From: Hyphomonas sp. | Lineage (GTDB): Bacteria > Pseudomonadota > Alphaproteobacteria > Caulobacterales > Hyphomonadaceae | Reading direction: 5' to 3' | Assembly: GCF_013823385.1 (NCBI RefSeq) | Contig: NZ_PNMA01000020.1 | Location: 1-64,000, forward strand | Length of the DNA: 64,000 nt | Part shown: positions 43,466-53,021 of the stretch, in pieces | How positions within the stretch are numbered: position 1 is the stretch's first letter | Layout of the letters: each line of letters begins with the position of its first letter | Notes under the pieces: generated by a model | Database searches by the model: none | The model's input: only the letters and a program-made list of their open reading frames with translations | What the model was told of the DNA's origin: nothing | Program-made: the position numbers and the translations under genes

Positions 43466-44770
43466 TCACTCTGCCGGCAGCTTCTTCGGCGGCTCCAGCG
43501 GCAACTGGCCGGTATCGGGCGTATTGGCCCGCGCTTCGATGAGTTTTGCCTCAGGCGGCACCTTGCCGGGCGGGGCAATCTGCATGTCCTCGAATTTGCG
43601 CAGGGTGGGCAGCACGCGCTTGTCGATGGAGCCGAGCAGGCTGTTATAATGATCGACGGACGAATTCAGCGATTTTCCGAGCTTTTCGGTATGGCCGAGC
43701 AGCACGCCCATACGGGTGTAGAGCTCTGCGCCGAGCTCGGCGGCGGCCTGGGCATTCTCGTTCATTTCATGCTGGCGCCAGAGATGGGCAACCGTCCGCG
43801 CCAGCGCGATCAGCGTGGTCGGGGTCGTCACAATCACCGACCGGTTCATGGCCTTCTCGATCAAGTCAGGTGACTGTTCGAGCGCAGCAGCGAAGAAGTT
43901 CTCCCCCGGAATGAACATGGCGATATAGTCAAACCGGTTGCCGAGATTGGACTGGTAGTCCTTTGACGCCAGTGTCGTGACATGCCGCTGCACGCTGGCC
44001 GCATGCTGTTTCAGATGCGCCTGCCGCTCAGCCGGATCATCCGTATTGGTCGCGGCCATATAAGAGGCCAGCGATACCTTGGAATCGATCACGATCTGCC
44101 GGTCGCCCGGCAGACGGATGATCGCGTCGGGGCGCTGACGGCCTTCTTCAGTGTCGTCATGCACCTGCTCACTGAAGTCGCAATGGGCCGACAGCCCCGC
44201 CTGTTCCATGACATTGCGCAGGGTCATCTCGCCCCAGCGCCCGCCGCCTTTTGGCGCGGTGAGGGCGTTCACGAGCTTGCCGGTTTCCGCCGTGTTGCGA
44301 TGCAGGCTTTCCCCGATGGCTTTGACTTGCTCCGACAAGAGCGATTTGTCTTCGATCCGCACTTTTTCCAGCGCTTCGACCTTCTGGCGGAAGGTCTCGA
44401 AATTCTCGCCGATTGGTTTCATGAGCTCTTTCAGCTCGCCCTGGGCCCCTTCCCGGTGGCGCTTGAAGGTCTCTTCGGCGCGCTCCAGGAACATCGTATT
44501 GGCCCGGGCAAGAACGCCCTGGGCGAGTTCTGCAAACTTTCGCTCGTCCTCGGCGCTTCGCGCTTCGGCCGCAGCAAGTTTCAGCTGGGCATCCCTCGCC
44601 ACGGCATCCAGCGTTTGCTCGCGCTGGCGCAAGCGTGCCAATTCTTCGCGCTCAAACCCCGCGCGTTGCCGCGTTTGCCAAAGGTAAGCGCCAAGCCCTA
44701 CCGCCAGCAGCAGCAGGACAACATGGATCAGGTCAAGTTCGAGCGATCCGATAGTGACGATAGACGGCAT
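43466..44770 (-). CDS. rmuC: DNA recombination protein RmuC
   Basis: A 434-residue protein of the RmuC family, which limits inversion of short inverted repeats. An N-terminal membrane anchor (SLELDLIHVVLLLLAVGLGAYL) is followed by a coiled coil (about 30-120) and then the endonuclease-like domain with LTAPKGGGRWGEMTLRNVME and the PDAIIRLPGDRQIVIDSKVSL stretch (near 195-240), which contains the PD-(D/E)xK-type acidic and Lys residues. It leads the def-fmt-truA string, as is common in alphaproteobacteria. Confidence 0.94.
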   Translation of the reverse strand: MPSIVTIGSLELDLIHVVLLLLAVGLGAYLWQTRQRAGFEREELARLRQREQTLDAVARDAQLKLAAAEARSAEDERKFAELAQGVLARANTMFLERAEETFKRHREGAQGELKELMKPIGENFETFRQKVEALEKVRIEDKSLLSEQVKAIGESLHRNTAETGKLVNALTAPKGGGRWGEMTLRNVMEQAGLSAHCDFSEQVHDDTEEGRQRPDAIIRLPGDRQIVIDSKVSLASYMAATNTDDPAERQAHLKQHAASVQRHVTTLASKDYQSNLGNRFDYIAMFIPGENFFAAALEQSPDLIEKAMNRSVIVTTPTTLIALARTVAHLWRQHEMNENAQAAAELGAELYTRMGVLLGHTEKLGKSLNSSVDHYNSLLGSIDKRVLPTLRKFEDMQIAPPGKVPPEAKLIEARANTPDTGQLPLEPPKKLPAE

Positions 44771-44829
44771 CGACTGTCCTTCAACTGGCGCCCAAAGAAC
44801 ATAATCGGAACGAATGCGCGCTGTCTACA

Positions 44830-44860
44830 CCTGTGGGGCGAGCCATGCAGGCCCCACAGG
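44830..44860. terminator. 10-bp GC-rich stem-loop between nitronate monooxygenase and rmuC
   Basis: CCTGTGGGGC (44830-44839) pairs exactly with GCCCCACAGG (44851-44860) around an 11-base loop. It lies 60 bases after the stop of the nitronate monooxygenase and 60 before the rmuC start on the minus strand. It has no T-run. It may be a Rho-assisted end or a leader element. Confidence 0.4.
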
Positions 44861-44919
44861 CGAATTTCGCAGTCCGGAAATCAAGGGTTAACGGCGCCCT
44901 TGAACAAACAGGGGCTGGA

Positions 44920-45897
44920 TCAGCCCTTCACAAAGCCCGCGAGGCGCTTGGTGATGATCTCTTCGGCCTCGGCCATGATCCGGTCGATCAGCTCCTGGCA
45001 GGTCGGGATATCGTAGATCAGACCGGCGACCATGCCGCACGACCAGGCGCCCGCATCCATCTGCCCGTCGAGCATGATCTTGGGATAAACGCCGGCCACT
45101 TCCTCGATGATGTCCTCGAACTTGATGCTGGAGCCGAGTTCCTTTTCCTTCTGCAGAAGGCGCTCGACGGCAGGGTTTGTCAGCACGCGCTCGGTATTGC
45201 GCAGCGGGCGCATGACGAGGCGGGTGTCGAGTTCGGACGCCGCCACGAGCGCCTGTTTCACATTCTCATGTACCGGGGCTTCTTTCGTCGCGATGAAGCG
45301 CGTGCCCATGTTCATGCCTTCGGCGCCGAGCGCCATGGCAGCGACCAGCGAGCGGCCATCAGCCATGCCGCCCGAAGCGATGAAGGGAATTTCCAGCTCG
45401 TCCATCGCGCGCGGCAGAAGGATGAAGTTTGGCACATCATCTTCGCCGGGGTGGCCGCCGCATTCAAACCCGTCGACCGATACCGCGTCACAGCCGATCT
45501 TCTGCGCCTTCAGTGCGTGGCGGACGGCAGTACATTTATGGATGACCTTGATGCCATTGTCCTTGAGGATGGGCAGCACCTGCACCGGGTTGTTGCCGGC
45601 AGTTTCCACCACCTTCACGCCACCCTCGATGATGGCCTTTACATAGCCCGGATAGTCCGGCTGATTAACCGACGGCAGGAAGGTCAGGTTCACGCCGATC
45701 GGCTTGTCCGTCATGTCGCGGCAGCGGGCGATCTCGTTGGCGAGGTCTGCCGGGGTGCGCTGCGTCAGGGCGGTAATGATGCCGAGGCCGCCGGCATTGG
45801 AAACAGCCGCTGCCATTTCAGCAAAACCGACAAAGTGCATGCCCCCCTGGACAATCGGGTGCTTGATGCCGAGCATTTCAGTGATGCGGGTTTTCAT
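44920..45897 (-). CDS. nitronate monooxygenase family protein
   Basis: A 325-residue FMN enzyme of the 2-nitropropane dioxygenase class. The ATG at 45897 has GGGAG eight bases upstream; an earlier frame is not used. The TIM-barrel features include IKHPIVQGGMHFVGFAEMAAAV (split across the first barrel strand), SVDGFECGGHPG and FIASGGMADGRSLVAAMALG with the phosphate-binding loop. Such enzymes oxidise toxic propionate 3-nitronate or nitronates. Some are reductases, so the activity is not certain. The class is clear. Confidence 0.9.
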   Translation of the reverse strand: MKTRITEMLGIKHPIVQGGMHFVGFAEMAAAVSNAGGLGIITALTQRTPADLANEIARCRDMTDKPIGVNLTFLPSVNQPDYPGYVKAIIEGGVKVVETAGNNPVQVLPILKDNGIKVIHKCTAVRHALKAQKIGCDAVSVDGFECGGHPGEDDVPNFILLPRAMDELEIPFIASGGMADGRSLVAAMALGAEGMNMGTRFIATKEAPVHENVKQALVAASELDTRLVMRPLRNTERVLTNPAVERLLQKEKELGSSIKFEDIIEEVAGVYPKIMLDGQMDAGAWSCGMVAGLIYDIPTCQELIDRIMAEAEEIITKRLAGFVKG

Positions 45898-46060
45898 GGC
45901 CGGGTCTCCCAAAGGCTTTTCTCTGGCGGCATCCTTGGACAGAGCATCGCCTGCGCGCAAGTCTGACATCGGGGAAATCACCCGGCGCCAGGGGCGGGAT
46001 AAAGATTGCCCCTCCCCGGAAAGCGTTTTACCCCAAGGGCCCATGGCTGATGGAGTTTCC

Positions 46061-46957
46061 ATGAAATACGCGCTTCCGATCCTTTCTTTCCTGGCGCTGG
46101 CAGCCTGCCAGACGGCCACGATGACGGCGCCAGAGCCCGCTTCGGCCGCGCAACCGCCCGCCGCAGTATCGGCCTCTGAAGCGCGCCCCCTCTCCGCTGA
46201 TCAGTGGCTTTTCGGCTCGGCAGAAGCGCAGATCATGATGGAGCAGAGCTGGAAGCGGATTGCCGCCTTTGTTGAGACTGGCGCCGCATCGCGGCCGGAA
46301 TACAGCGTCATCCTTGCGCCCGGCGCGACGGCTGAGGCGCCAGACTTCCTCGCCTGCGGAGAAAAACCGCTCGCTGCCGTCTTCGATGTGGACGAAACCC
46401 TGATTTGGAATCTGGGATCTGCCGGCGCCTTCCGCCGCATGGGCATCGGGTTCGATCCAGCCATCTGGAGCGAATGGGAGCGCACGGGCGCGGGCAAGGC
46501 AGTGCCCATTCCCGGCGCGCTGGAAGGGCTGGAGCGTATTCGCAAGGCAGGTGTGGAAGTCATCCTCAACACCAATCGCGAGGCCGCAAATCTCGCCGGG
46601 AACATCGACACCATCCGGGAAGCCGGCTTCGGCGACTATGTGCATGGCGAAACCCTGTTCCTGAAGGGTGATACGCCGGGCGGCTCGGCCAAGGATGGCC
46701 GGCGCTATGCCATCTCGGAGAATTACTGCGTCATCGCCCTCGTCGGCGACCAGCTGGGCGACATTGCCGACATCTTCAACGACAAATCGCTAAGCCCCGC
46801 AGCCCGCCGTAATCTTGCCGCTGCCCCAGCCTTTGACGGCCTCTGGGACAAGGGCTGGTTCCTCCTGCCCAACCCGACCTACGGACCGTTCGAAAACAGC
46901 AGCATAGAAGACATCTTCCCGCCTGAAACCTATTGGGCCCCGGCGGAGGAGAAGTAA
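46061..46957 (+). CDS. HAD-family acid phosphatase, lipoprotein (class e(P4)/B-like)
   Basis: A 298-residue lipoprotein. GGAG lies five bases before the ATG at 46061, and the signal ends LSFLALAACQ, with Cys 17 or so as the lipid site. The HAD motif I is AVFDVDETLIWNLG (D-x-D-x-T). This and the position of motif III match the 5'-nucleotidase, lipoprotein e(P4) or acid phosphatase class. Such proteins release phosphate from nucleotides at the cell surface. An alternative start at 46043 adds six residues. A hydrolase gene follows after five bases. Confidence 0.85.
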   Translation: MKYALPILSFLALAACQTATMTAPEPASAAQPPAAVSASEARPLSADQWLFGSAEAQIMMEQSWKRIAAFVETGAASRPEYSVILAPGATAEAPDFLACGEKPLAAVFDVDETLIWNLGSAGAFRRMGIGFDPAIWSEWERTGAGKAVPIPGALEGLERIRKAGVEVILNTNREAANLAGNIDTIREAGFGDYVHGETLFLKGDTPGGSAKDGRRYAISENYCVIALVGDQLGDIADIFNDKSLSPAARRNLAAAPAFDGLWDKGWFLLPNPTYGPFENSSIEDIFPPETYWAPAEEK

Positions 46958-46961
46958 TCCG

Positions 46962-47699
46962 ATGATCCTCTTCGTACACGGCGTTCCCGATACCCCCGTT
47001 CTCTGGCAGCCGCTTGTGGCCGCCCTTGATCTCGGCCCGGAGGATTACCGCGCGCCCGCCCTTCCCGGCTTCGGCACGGAAAAGCCGCCCGGTTTCCGCA
47101 GCACCAAGGATGAGTATGCCAGCTGGCTGATCACCCAGATGGAAGCGGCTGGCGGGCCGGTTCACATCGTTGGCCATGACTGGGGCGCGCTGCTCACCCT
47201 GCGGGTTGCCAGCCTGCGGCCAGATCTCGTGAAAAGCTGGTGCGTGACCAATGCCGTGATCGATCCGGACTATTCCGGCCACAGAACAGCGCGCATGTGG
47301 GCTACCCCGCTGCTCGGCGAATTCGTGATGCTGAACATGCGCAACAAGCCGCGCCTGATCGAGGGCCTTGTGCAAGGCGGCATGCCGCGTGAACTGGCCG
47401 AGATTGAAGTGCCCCATATCGACAAGCGCATGCGCCAGTCGATCCTCAGCCTCTATCGCTCCGCCATCGGCCTGCGCTTCAGCGGGCATTGGGTGGATGA
47501 TCTCGCCAATCTTCCCGAACATGGCCAGCTGTTCTGGGGCGAGAATGATCCGTTTGTAGAGCTGCCCGTGGCCGAGCGTTTCTCGAAGCGCCATGGCACG
47601 CCGCTGCATGTCGAGCGCGGTACGGGCCACTGGGCCTGCCATGACCGGGCCGAAAACTTCGCCGCCGTGCTGAAGGCCCTATGGCAAAAGGCTGGCTGA
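46962..47699 (+). CDS. alpha/beta hydrolase of the epoxide hydrolase/dehalogenase type
   Basis: A 245-residue soluble hydrolase, with GGAGGAG upstream of the ATG and five bases from the acid phosphatase gene. The oxyanion motif is FVHGVPDTPVLW (near residues 4-15). The nucleophile elbow is VGHDWGAL, so the nucleophile is Asp, not Ser, as in haloalkane dehalogenases and epoxide hydrolases. GTGHWACHD carries the catalytic His. Trp after the Asp (DWG) is common in this group. Substrate is unknown. It is short but complete. Confidence 0.85.
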   Translation: MILFVHGVPDTPVLWQPLVAALDLGPEDYRAPALPGFGTEKPPGFRSTKDEYASWLITQMEAAGGPVHIVGHDWGALLTLRVASLRPDLVKSWCVTNAVIDPDYSGHRTARMWATPLLGEFVMLNMRNKPRLIEGLVQGGMPRELAEIEVPHIDKRMRQSILSLYRSAIGLRFSGHWVDDLANLPEHGQLFWGENDPFVELPVAERFSKRHGTPLHVERGTGHWACHDRAENFAAVLKALWQKAG

Positions 47700-47734
47700 G
47701 AAGCCGGCCCTTTTCCGGGTACTGAGAGGCGGGA

Positions 47735-50329
47735 TCAGGCCGCTTCCTTGCCGCCGATGCCTGCCAGTTCCTGCTTGATCCGCTCCGAGAGCTGACGAAC
47801 CGTAAAGGGCTTGGGCAGGAAGGAAACTGCCCGGTCATCGTCCAGCTGCTGGGCCAGGTCGCGCTCGGCATAGCCGGAGATGAAGATCACGCGCGCATGG
47901 CCCAGCTTGTCCTTGGCCTCGCGGATAAGTGTTGGCCCATCCATGCCCGGCATCACCACGTCAGAGATGATGAGATCGAACGAACCCGGCATATCGGTGA
48001 GGATGTCGAGCGCCTCTTCCCCGTCGCAGGCTTCCTCCACCTCATAGCCGCGCTGGCGCAGATGGGTCGCCGCGATGGAACGCACGCCGTCTTCATCCTC
48101 GACCAGCAGGATACGTCCGCGTCCGGACATATCCATCGGACGGATAACCGGCTTGGCGTTCTCGGCAATGTCCGAAGGCTCAGGGATTTCCTCTGCGGCC
48201 AGCGCCGGCAGATAGATATAGAAGGTTGTGCCCTTGCCCATCGACGAGACCGGGCAGACATAACCGCCAGACTGCTTGATGATGCCATAGACGGTCGCCA
48301 GGCCAAGCCCCGTGCCGGAACCCTGCTCCTTCGTCGTGAAGAAGGGCTGGAAAATCTTGTCCAGCAGGTCACGCGGCATACCCGTGCCGTTGTCTTCGAC
48401 CTCGATCAGCAGATACTCGCCATCCTCGACATAGTTGAAGCCCAGCGCATGGGCCTCCTTGCCGGTGGAGCGCGCCGTGCGGATCGACAGCTTGCCGCCA
48501 TTGCGGTGCGCAATCATGGCGTCGCGGGCATTGGTAGCCAGGTTGATGATCGCCGTTTCCAGCTGGTTCTTGTCGGCCTTGATCCAGGGCACATCGCGGC
48601 CATGCTTGACCTCAAGCTCAACCCGCTCATCCAGCACCTGGCGCAGCAGGATCGAGAACTCGGAGAGGAAGTCGGTAACGTTGAAGATTTCCCGCTTGAA
48701 GGTCTGCGCGCGGGCATAAGCCAGCAGCATACGGACGAGTTCACGGGCCCGCGAGGAGAATTCGTGAATCGATTGCAGATACTCATAGGACGGGTCACCC
48801 ACAGGATGGCGCGTCATCAGCTCTTCATAGTTGAAGATGATGCCCTGCAGCACGTTGTTGAAGTCATGCGCGACCACGCCGGCCAGCTGGCCGATGGAGC
48901 GCATCTTCTCGCCATGCGCAAGGCGCGTCTCAAGCTGGCGCTGCTCGGTGATGTCGATGATATAGGCCACCGAGGGGCGGCCCGTATTGTTGAGCGTAAC
49001 GAAGACATTGACGTGCCGCGCTTCATCGCCCGCCGTCTTCAGCGCGACCGGCTTGTCGATGGCATCGACCAGCAGGGTGGCGAGCGTTTCCTCGCCCTCT
49101 TCGGAAATGAAGAGATCGGCAAAGCGCGTGCCGGGCGTTGCCCGCCCGCCGGTGACTTCCATCAGCGCGCGGTTGGCGTCGAGAATGACCGCGCTGTCCA
49201 CCCGGTCGCCGTCAAGGCGCACGGCGCCGAAGGGAGCGTCGTCGAACATCGGGTCGCCGTCCGGGCGGGGCGGGCGCGAAGCTGCCTGCAGCGCAAACCG
49301 TTCTTCCCCGCCATTGAGGACCTGCGGGCTTGCCAGCACGATCGTGCGGCCTGCGGCATCAGCGCCCCGGCCCGTCCAGCTGGTGATCGCCTGCACGGGG
49401 ATCTCCACCCCGTCGCGCGCCCGCAGCTGGATGTCCGCGCGGCCCGGCGCGCCGGACTTGCGGTCCCGCGCCAGCATCTTCACGAATTCCGGACGCATGA
49501 TGTCGTCGGTGCGGATGTTCTTGGCTGTCTCCGGCAGGCCCAGCAGCTCGCGCAGCCAGGAGTTGGCATAGGTGATCGTGCCGTCCGGCTTGGCCGCGAA
49601 AAAGCCCATGGGGGCATCTTCAACATAGAGCGATTTGAGATCCGCCGCGCCCGTTGCCTCGATCTGTCCGGCAATCCGGCGGATGCGCCACAGCACGCGG
49701 CCGCGCGGCAGCGGCGAGACGGACACTTCGAACTGCGCCGGCACCTGTTCCGGCCCCAGCGCCAGCGGCGGCAGCACTTCGCGGCGCTGCGTGCCCGCCT
49801 TGGCAGATTTCGACAGGCGGTAAACCGGCGCGGCAAGGCCGGGGTTGGCACCGAACAGGCGGTCAACGGTGACCGGGCCGCTCTCGGCCGTGCCCGCAAT
49901 CAGGGCAAGCCGGGTGAGATCGGAATAGGCGGTATTGGCGGCCACCGGCGCGCCGCCGGGATCGGTCACCAGAACGGCCTCATCCAGCGCTTCGATCCAG
50001 GGGAAGCGCGGCGCGCTGGCATTCGCCACCCGCGCAGCAGCGCCCTTTTCCGGGAAGAGGCCGATGTATCGCCCTGCCCCGCGCACGGTCCAGAGAAGGA
50101 ATACCAGGCCGCCTGACGCCATGGTGATCAGCAGGATGGAGCCGGTCGCGCCCGACGCATTCGGCCAGGCGAGCGAGATGCTGGCGGCGGCGATCGACAG
50201 GAGCAGACAGCCCCAGAAACCCAGTTGCAGGAAGTCGATACGCCGCCCTTCCCGCTCACCGGCATTCGCCTCCTCGCCTGGCGTTGCCGCAGCGAGAGTC
50301 AGCTCAAGGGTGTCTGCTTCGTTACTCAT
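47735..50329 (-). CDS. cckA: hybrid histidine kinase CckA (cell-cycle kinase)
   Basis: An 864-residue membrane kinase. Two TMs lie near residues 35-75. PAS-like domains follow (about 100-400). The phosphoacceptor helix is [18 protein letters not shown] (near 505-522), the ATPase has the [19 protein letters not shown] and [11 protein letters not shown] boxes, and a C-terminal receiver carries [15 protein letters not shown]. This arrangement and the [14 protein letters not shown] stretch are those of CckA, the kinase that phosphorylates CtrA and CpdR through ChpT in Caulobacterales. The divergent gap to the DUF885 gene holds an inverted GGTTAACG operator and GANTC sites. Confidence 0.88.
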   Translation of the reverse strand: MSNEADTLELTLAAATPGEEANAGEREGRRIDFLQLGFWGCLLLSIAAASISLAWPNASGATGSILLITMASGGLVFLLWTVRGAGRYIGLFPEKGAAARVANASAPRFPWIEALDEAVLVTDPGGAPVAANTAYSDLTRLALIAGTAESGPVTVDRLFGANPGLAAPVYRLSKSAKAGTQRREVLPPLALGPEQVPAQFEVSVSPLPRGRVLWRIRRIAGQIEATGAADLKSLYVEDAPMGFFAAKPDGTITYANSWLRELLGLPETAKNIRTDDIMRPEFVKMLARDRKSGAPGRADIQLRARDGVEIPVQAITSWTGRGADAAGRTIVLASPQVLNGGEERFALQAASRPPRPDGDPMFDDAPFGAVRLDGDRVDSAVILDANRALMEVTGGRATPGTRFADLFISEEGEETLATLLVDAIDKPVALKTAGDEARHVNVFVTLNNTGRPSVAYIIDITEQRQLETRLAHGEKMRSIGQLAGVVAHDFNNVLQGIIFNYEELMTRHPVGDPSYEYLQSIHEFSSRARELVRMLLAYARAQTFKREIFNVTDFLSEFSILLRQVLDERVELEVKHGRDVPWIKADKNQLETAIINLATNARDAMIAHRNGGKLSIRTARSTGKEAHALGFNYVEDGEYLLIEVEDNGTGMPRDLLDKIFQPFFTTKEQGSGTGLGLATVYGIIKQSGGYVCPVSSMGKGTTFYIYLPALAAEEIPEPSDIAENAKPVIRPMDMSGRGRILLVEDEDGVRSIAATHLRQRGYEVEEACDGEEALDILTDMPGSFDLIISDVVMPGMDGPTLIREAKDKLGHARVIFISGYAERDLAQQLDDDRAVSFLPKPFTVRQLSERIKQELAGIGGKEAA

Positions 50330-50448
50330 GGTCTACCACCATTCTATTGACCGGTTCCCTTTCCGGGCTGGCCATGCCTTATGCGAGGCGGGCATCACAT
50401 GACTCGATGCCCAGCCTTCGCCTAGTTTATCAATTCTGACACGGCAAA

Positions 50449-50477
50449 GGTTAACGAACCCGAAAAAGCCGTTAACC
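50449..50477. promoter_or_regulatory. inverted GGTTAACG operator between cckA and the DUF885 gene
   Basis: GGTTAACG (50449-50456) and CGTTAACC (50470-50477) are perfect inverse copies with a 13-base spacer. The half-site centres are about two helical turns apart. Each holds a TTAAC as in CtrA half-sites, but the N7 spacing is absent. GANTC sites (GACTC at 50401, GATTC at 50508) lie nearby and could be CcrM-methylated. Confidence 0.55.
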
Positions 50478-50520
50478 GACGCAGTTTAATCGAGCCCAGA
50501 AGAACAGGATTCGGCTAGCC

Positions 50521-52380
50521 ATGATATCACGGACGCTCGCTATGTTCACCGCAATGGCGCTGGTCGCCAGCTGCGGCGCCCCCGACCACCGCGAACCCAG
50601 AATTCCGGAATATTCCACCGAGGTGGTGGCCGCCGAATCCGAGCGGCTGAACGAATGGTTCGAGCAGAAGTTCGAGGAAGCCATTGCCCGCGACCCGATG
50701 CGGATGACCGCCCTGGGCCGGCGCGATCGCTATGGCGAGTGGACTGATCCCTCCCCGGCCTTCGACGCGGAAGGACTGGCCATACAGCGGGCTAACGTCC
50801 AGGAAATGAAGGAGAAATTCGACTTCCACAAGCTGAACGACCAAGCCAAGCTCTCCTGGCGCCTCGCGGAATATGAACTGGAACGCGCCGAACGGAGCGA
50901 ACCGTTCCGTGATCACAGCTATACCTTCAACCAGATGTTCGGCGTTCAGTCGTCCATCCCCGCCTTCCTCATCAACCAGCACAAGGTGACGAGCCTCGCA
51001 GACGCTGAGGCCTACATCACGCGGCTGAACGCGCTGCCGGCCTATCTCGGCGGCCATGTGGAAAATTCCCGCGCTGCCTCTGAAAAAGGGATTCAGCCCC
51101 CGGCCTTCGTCTATGACTATGTGCTGTCAGACGCGCGCGCGGTCATTACGGGCTATCCGTTCTCCGGAAAGGAAGACGGTAGCGAAGACAGCCCGCTGAT
51201 GAGCGATATCCGGGGCAAGATCACCGCACTCGTCAACAACAGCACGATCACGCCGGAACAGGCTGCAGAGCTGACCCAGCGCGCCGCCGGCGCGCTCACG
51301 AGCGCCGTTGGCCCCGCCTACCAGGCCGCCATGGAGGAACTCACCCGCCAGCAGCTCAGCGCCACCGCCGATGACGGCGCCTGGAAACTGCCCGATGGCG
51401 CAGCCTATTACGACACCCGCCTGAAGGCGATGACCACCACGGATTTGACCGCCGATCAGATCCATCAGATCGGCCTCGATGAAGTCGCCCGGATCCATGC
51501 GGAGATGGAAGCCATCATGCAGCAGGTCGGCTTTGACGGAGACCTGCAGGACTTCTTCGAATTCATGCGCACCGATCCGCGCTTCTACAAACCTGACACC
51601 CCCGAGGGCCGCGAGGAATATCTCGCCGAGGCGCGCGCCGCGATCGCCCGGATGGAGGCAGACCTCCCGAACCTCTTCAACACCTTCCCGAAGGCCGGCA
51701 TGATCGTTCAGGCGGTCGAGCCCTTCCGGGAAAGATCCGCCGGCAAGGCCTTCTACAACCGCCCTGCCCCCGATGGCAGCCGCCCCGGCATCTACTATGC
51801 CAACCTCTACCGCATGTCCGACATGCCGACCTATCAGCTCGAAGCCCTCGCCTTCCATGAAGGCATTCCCGGCCACCATATGCAGATCGCCATCGCGCAG
51901 GAACTCGAAGGCGTTCCCAGCTTCCGGCGCTTTGGCGGCTACACGGCCTATTCCGAAGGTTGGGGGCTCTACACAGAGCTTCTCCCCAAGGAGCTTGGCT
52001 ACTACGCCGATCCGTATTCGGACTTTGGCCGCCTTGCGATGGAAATCTGGCGCGCCGCCCGTCTGGTGGTCGATACGGGTCTTCACTCCAAACAGTGGAC
52101 GCGTGAACAGGCCGTCCAGTACCTTCTGGAGAATACCCCCAACCCGGAGGGCGATGCCCGCAAGGCCATCGACCGCTATATCGTGATGCCGGGCCAGGCG
52201 ACCGCCTACAAGATCGGCATGATCAAGATCGTCGAGCTGCGCGAACGCGCCAAGACTGAGCTTGGGGATGCCTTCGACATCCGGGACTTCCACGATGTCG
52301 TATTGAAGAATGGCGCAGTGCCGCTTGCGATACTTGAGGAGAACGTCGACGCATGGATCGCGGAGACAAAGGCCAGCTAA
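50521..52380 (+). CDS. DUF885 family lipoprotein, probable metallopeptidase
   Basis: A 619-residue protein with a lipoprotein signal (MFTAMALVASCGAP). The helical body belongs to DUF885, a family that carries the conserved AFHEGIPGHHMQIAIA segment (near residue 455-470) with the HExxxGHH-like metal site, so a metallopeptidase role is plausible. A second motif, GGYTAYSEGWGLYTE, follows as in the family. Proteins of this type are common in Caulobacterales. Its end overlaps the YceI gene by 28 bases. Start: ATG at 50521, close to a GATTC site. Confidence 0.86.
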   Translation: MISRTLAMFTAMALVASCGAPDHREPRIPEYSTEVVAAESERLNEWFEQKFEEAIARDPMRMTALGRRDRYGEWTDPSPAFDAEGLAIQRANVQEMKEKFDFHKLNDQAKLSWRLAEYELERAERSEPFRDHSYTFNQMFGVQSSIPAFLINQHKVTSLADAEAYITRLNALPAYLGGHVENSRAASEKGIQPPAFVYDYVLSDARAVITGYPFSGKEDGSEDSPLMSDIRGKITALVNNSTITPEQAAELTQRAAGALTSAVGPAYQAAMEELTRQQLSATADDGAWKLPDGAAYYDTRLKAMTTTDLTADQIHQIGLDEVARIHAEMEAIMQQVGFDGDLQDFFEFMRTDPRFYKPDTPEGREEYLAEARAAIARMEADLPNLFNTFPKAGMIVQAVEPFRERSAGKAFYNRPAPDGSRPGIYYANLYRMSDMPTYQLEALAFHEGIPGHHMQIAIAQELEGVPSFRRFGGYTAYSEGWGLYTELLPKELGYYADPYSDFGRLAMEIWRAARLVVDTGLHSKQWTREQAVQYLLENTPNPEGDARKAIDRYIVMPGQATAYKIGMIKIVELRERAKTELGDAFDIRDFHDVVLKNGAVPLAILEENVDAWIAETKAS

Positions 52381-53021
52381 GCCATCCCATCCTGCAGGCG
52401 GGCGCGGCCTTCGCGCTCGCCGCCTTCTTTCTCGCCGGCTGCAGCAGTGTGGCCGGCGCGCTCCTTGCTCCGAGGATAGACGCCGCCGCCAGCCGTCTCG
52501 CGCCGGGCGACTTTACACTGGACACAAAGCACGCCGCCCTCCTCTTCCGGATCAATCATCTGGGCTTTTCAGACTATGCCGGCCGCTTCGACCGCTTCGA
52601 GGCAAGCCTCAGCGGCGACGCGGCCAACCCGGCGGGCGCACGCGTCGAGGCGATCATCGACATGTCCTCGCTCAACATTGCCAATCCGGAGTTTGCCGCC
52701 GAACTGATGGGCCCAGCCTGGTTTGACGCGGCCGCCCATCCGCAGGCGGTCTTCAAGTCCACCACCATCGAGCTTACCAGCCAAACCACCGCAGAGATCA
52801 CCGGCGATCTCACGCTGAAGGGCATCACCCGCCCGATCACCCTGACGGCAAAGCTGAATGGCAGTGCCTACGACCCGCTGCGCCGGGCCGATGTGATCGG
52901 ATTTTCTGCTGAGGCAGAGATCAACCGCTCAGGCTTCGGCATAGACCGCTTCTCGGGCCTTTTGACCGATACCGTCCGGATAGAGATTGAAGCGGAGTTT
53001 ATCCGGCAAAAGCCGGGTTGA
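52353..53021 (+). CDS. YceI-family lipoprotein
   Basis: A 222-residue protein whose ATG lies within the last 28 bases of the DUF885 gene, so it is translationally coupled. The lipobox is FFLAGCSS (Cys near 30). The mature part is a lipocalin-like beta-barrel of the YceI family, with FTLDTKHAALLFRINHLGFS and GDLTLKGITRPITLTAKL as landmarks. YceI proteins bind isoprenoid-type lipids in the periplasm. It converges on fliM with a 23-base overlap. The ligand is unknown. Confidence 0.9.
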   Translation: MDRGDKGQLSHPILQAGAAFALAAFFLAGCSSVAGALLAPRIDAAASRLAPGDFTLDTKHAALLFRINHLGFSDYAGRFDRFEASLSGDAANPAGARVEAIIDMSSLNIANPEFAAELMGPAWFDAAAHPQAVFKSTTIELTSQTTAEITGDLTLKGITRPITLTAKLNGSAYDPLRRADVIGFSAEAEINRSGFGIDRFSGLLTDTVRIEIEAEFIRQKPG

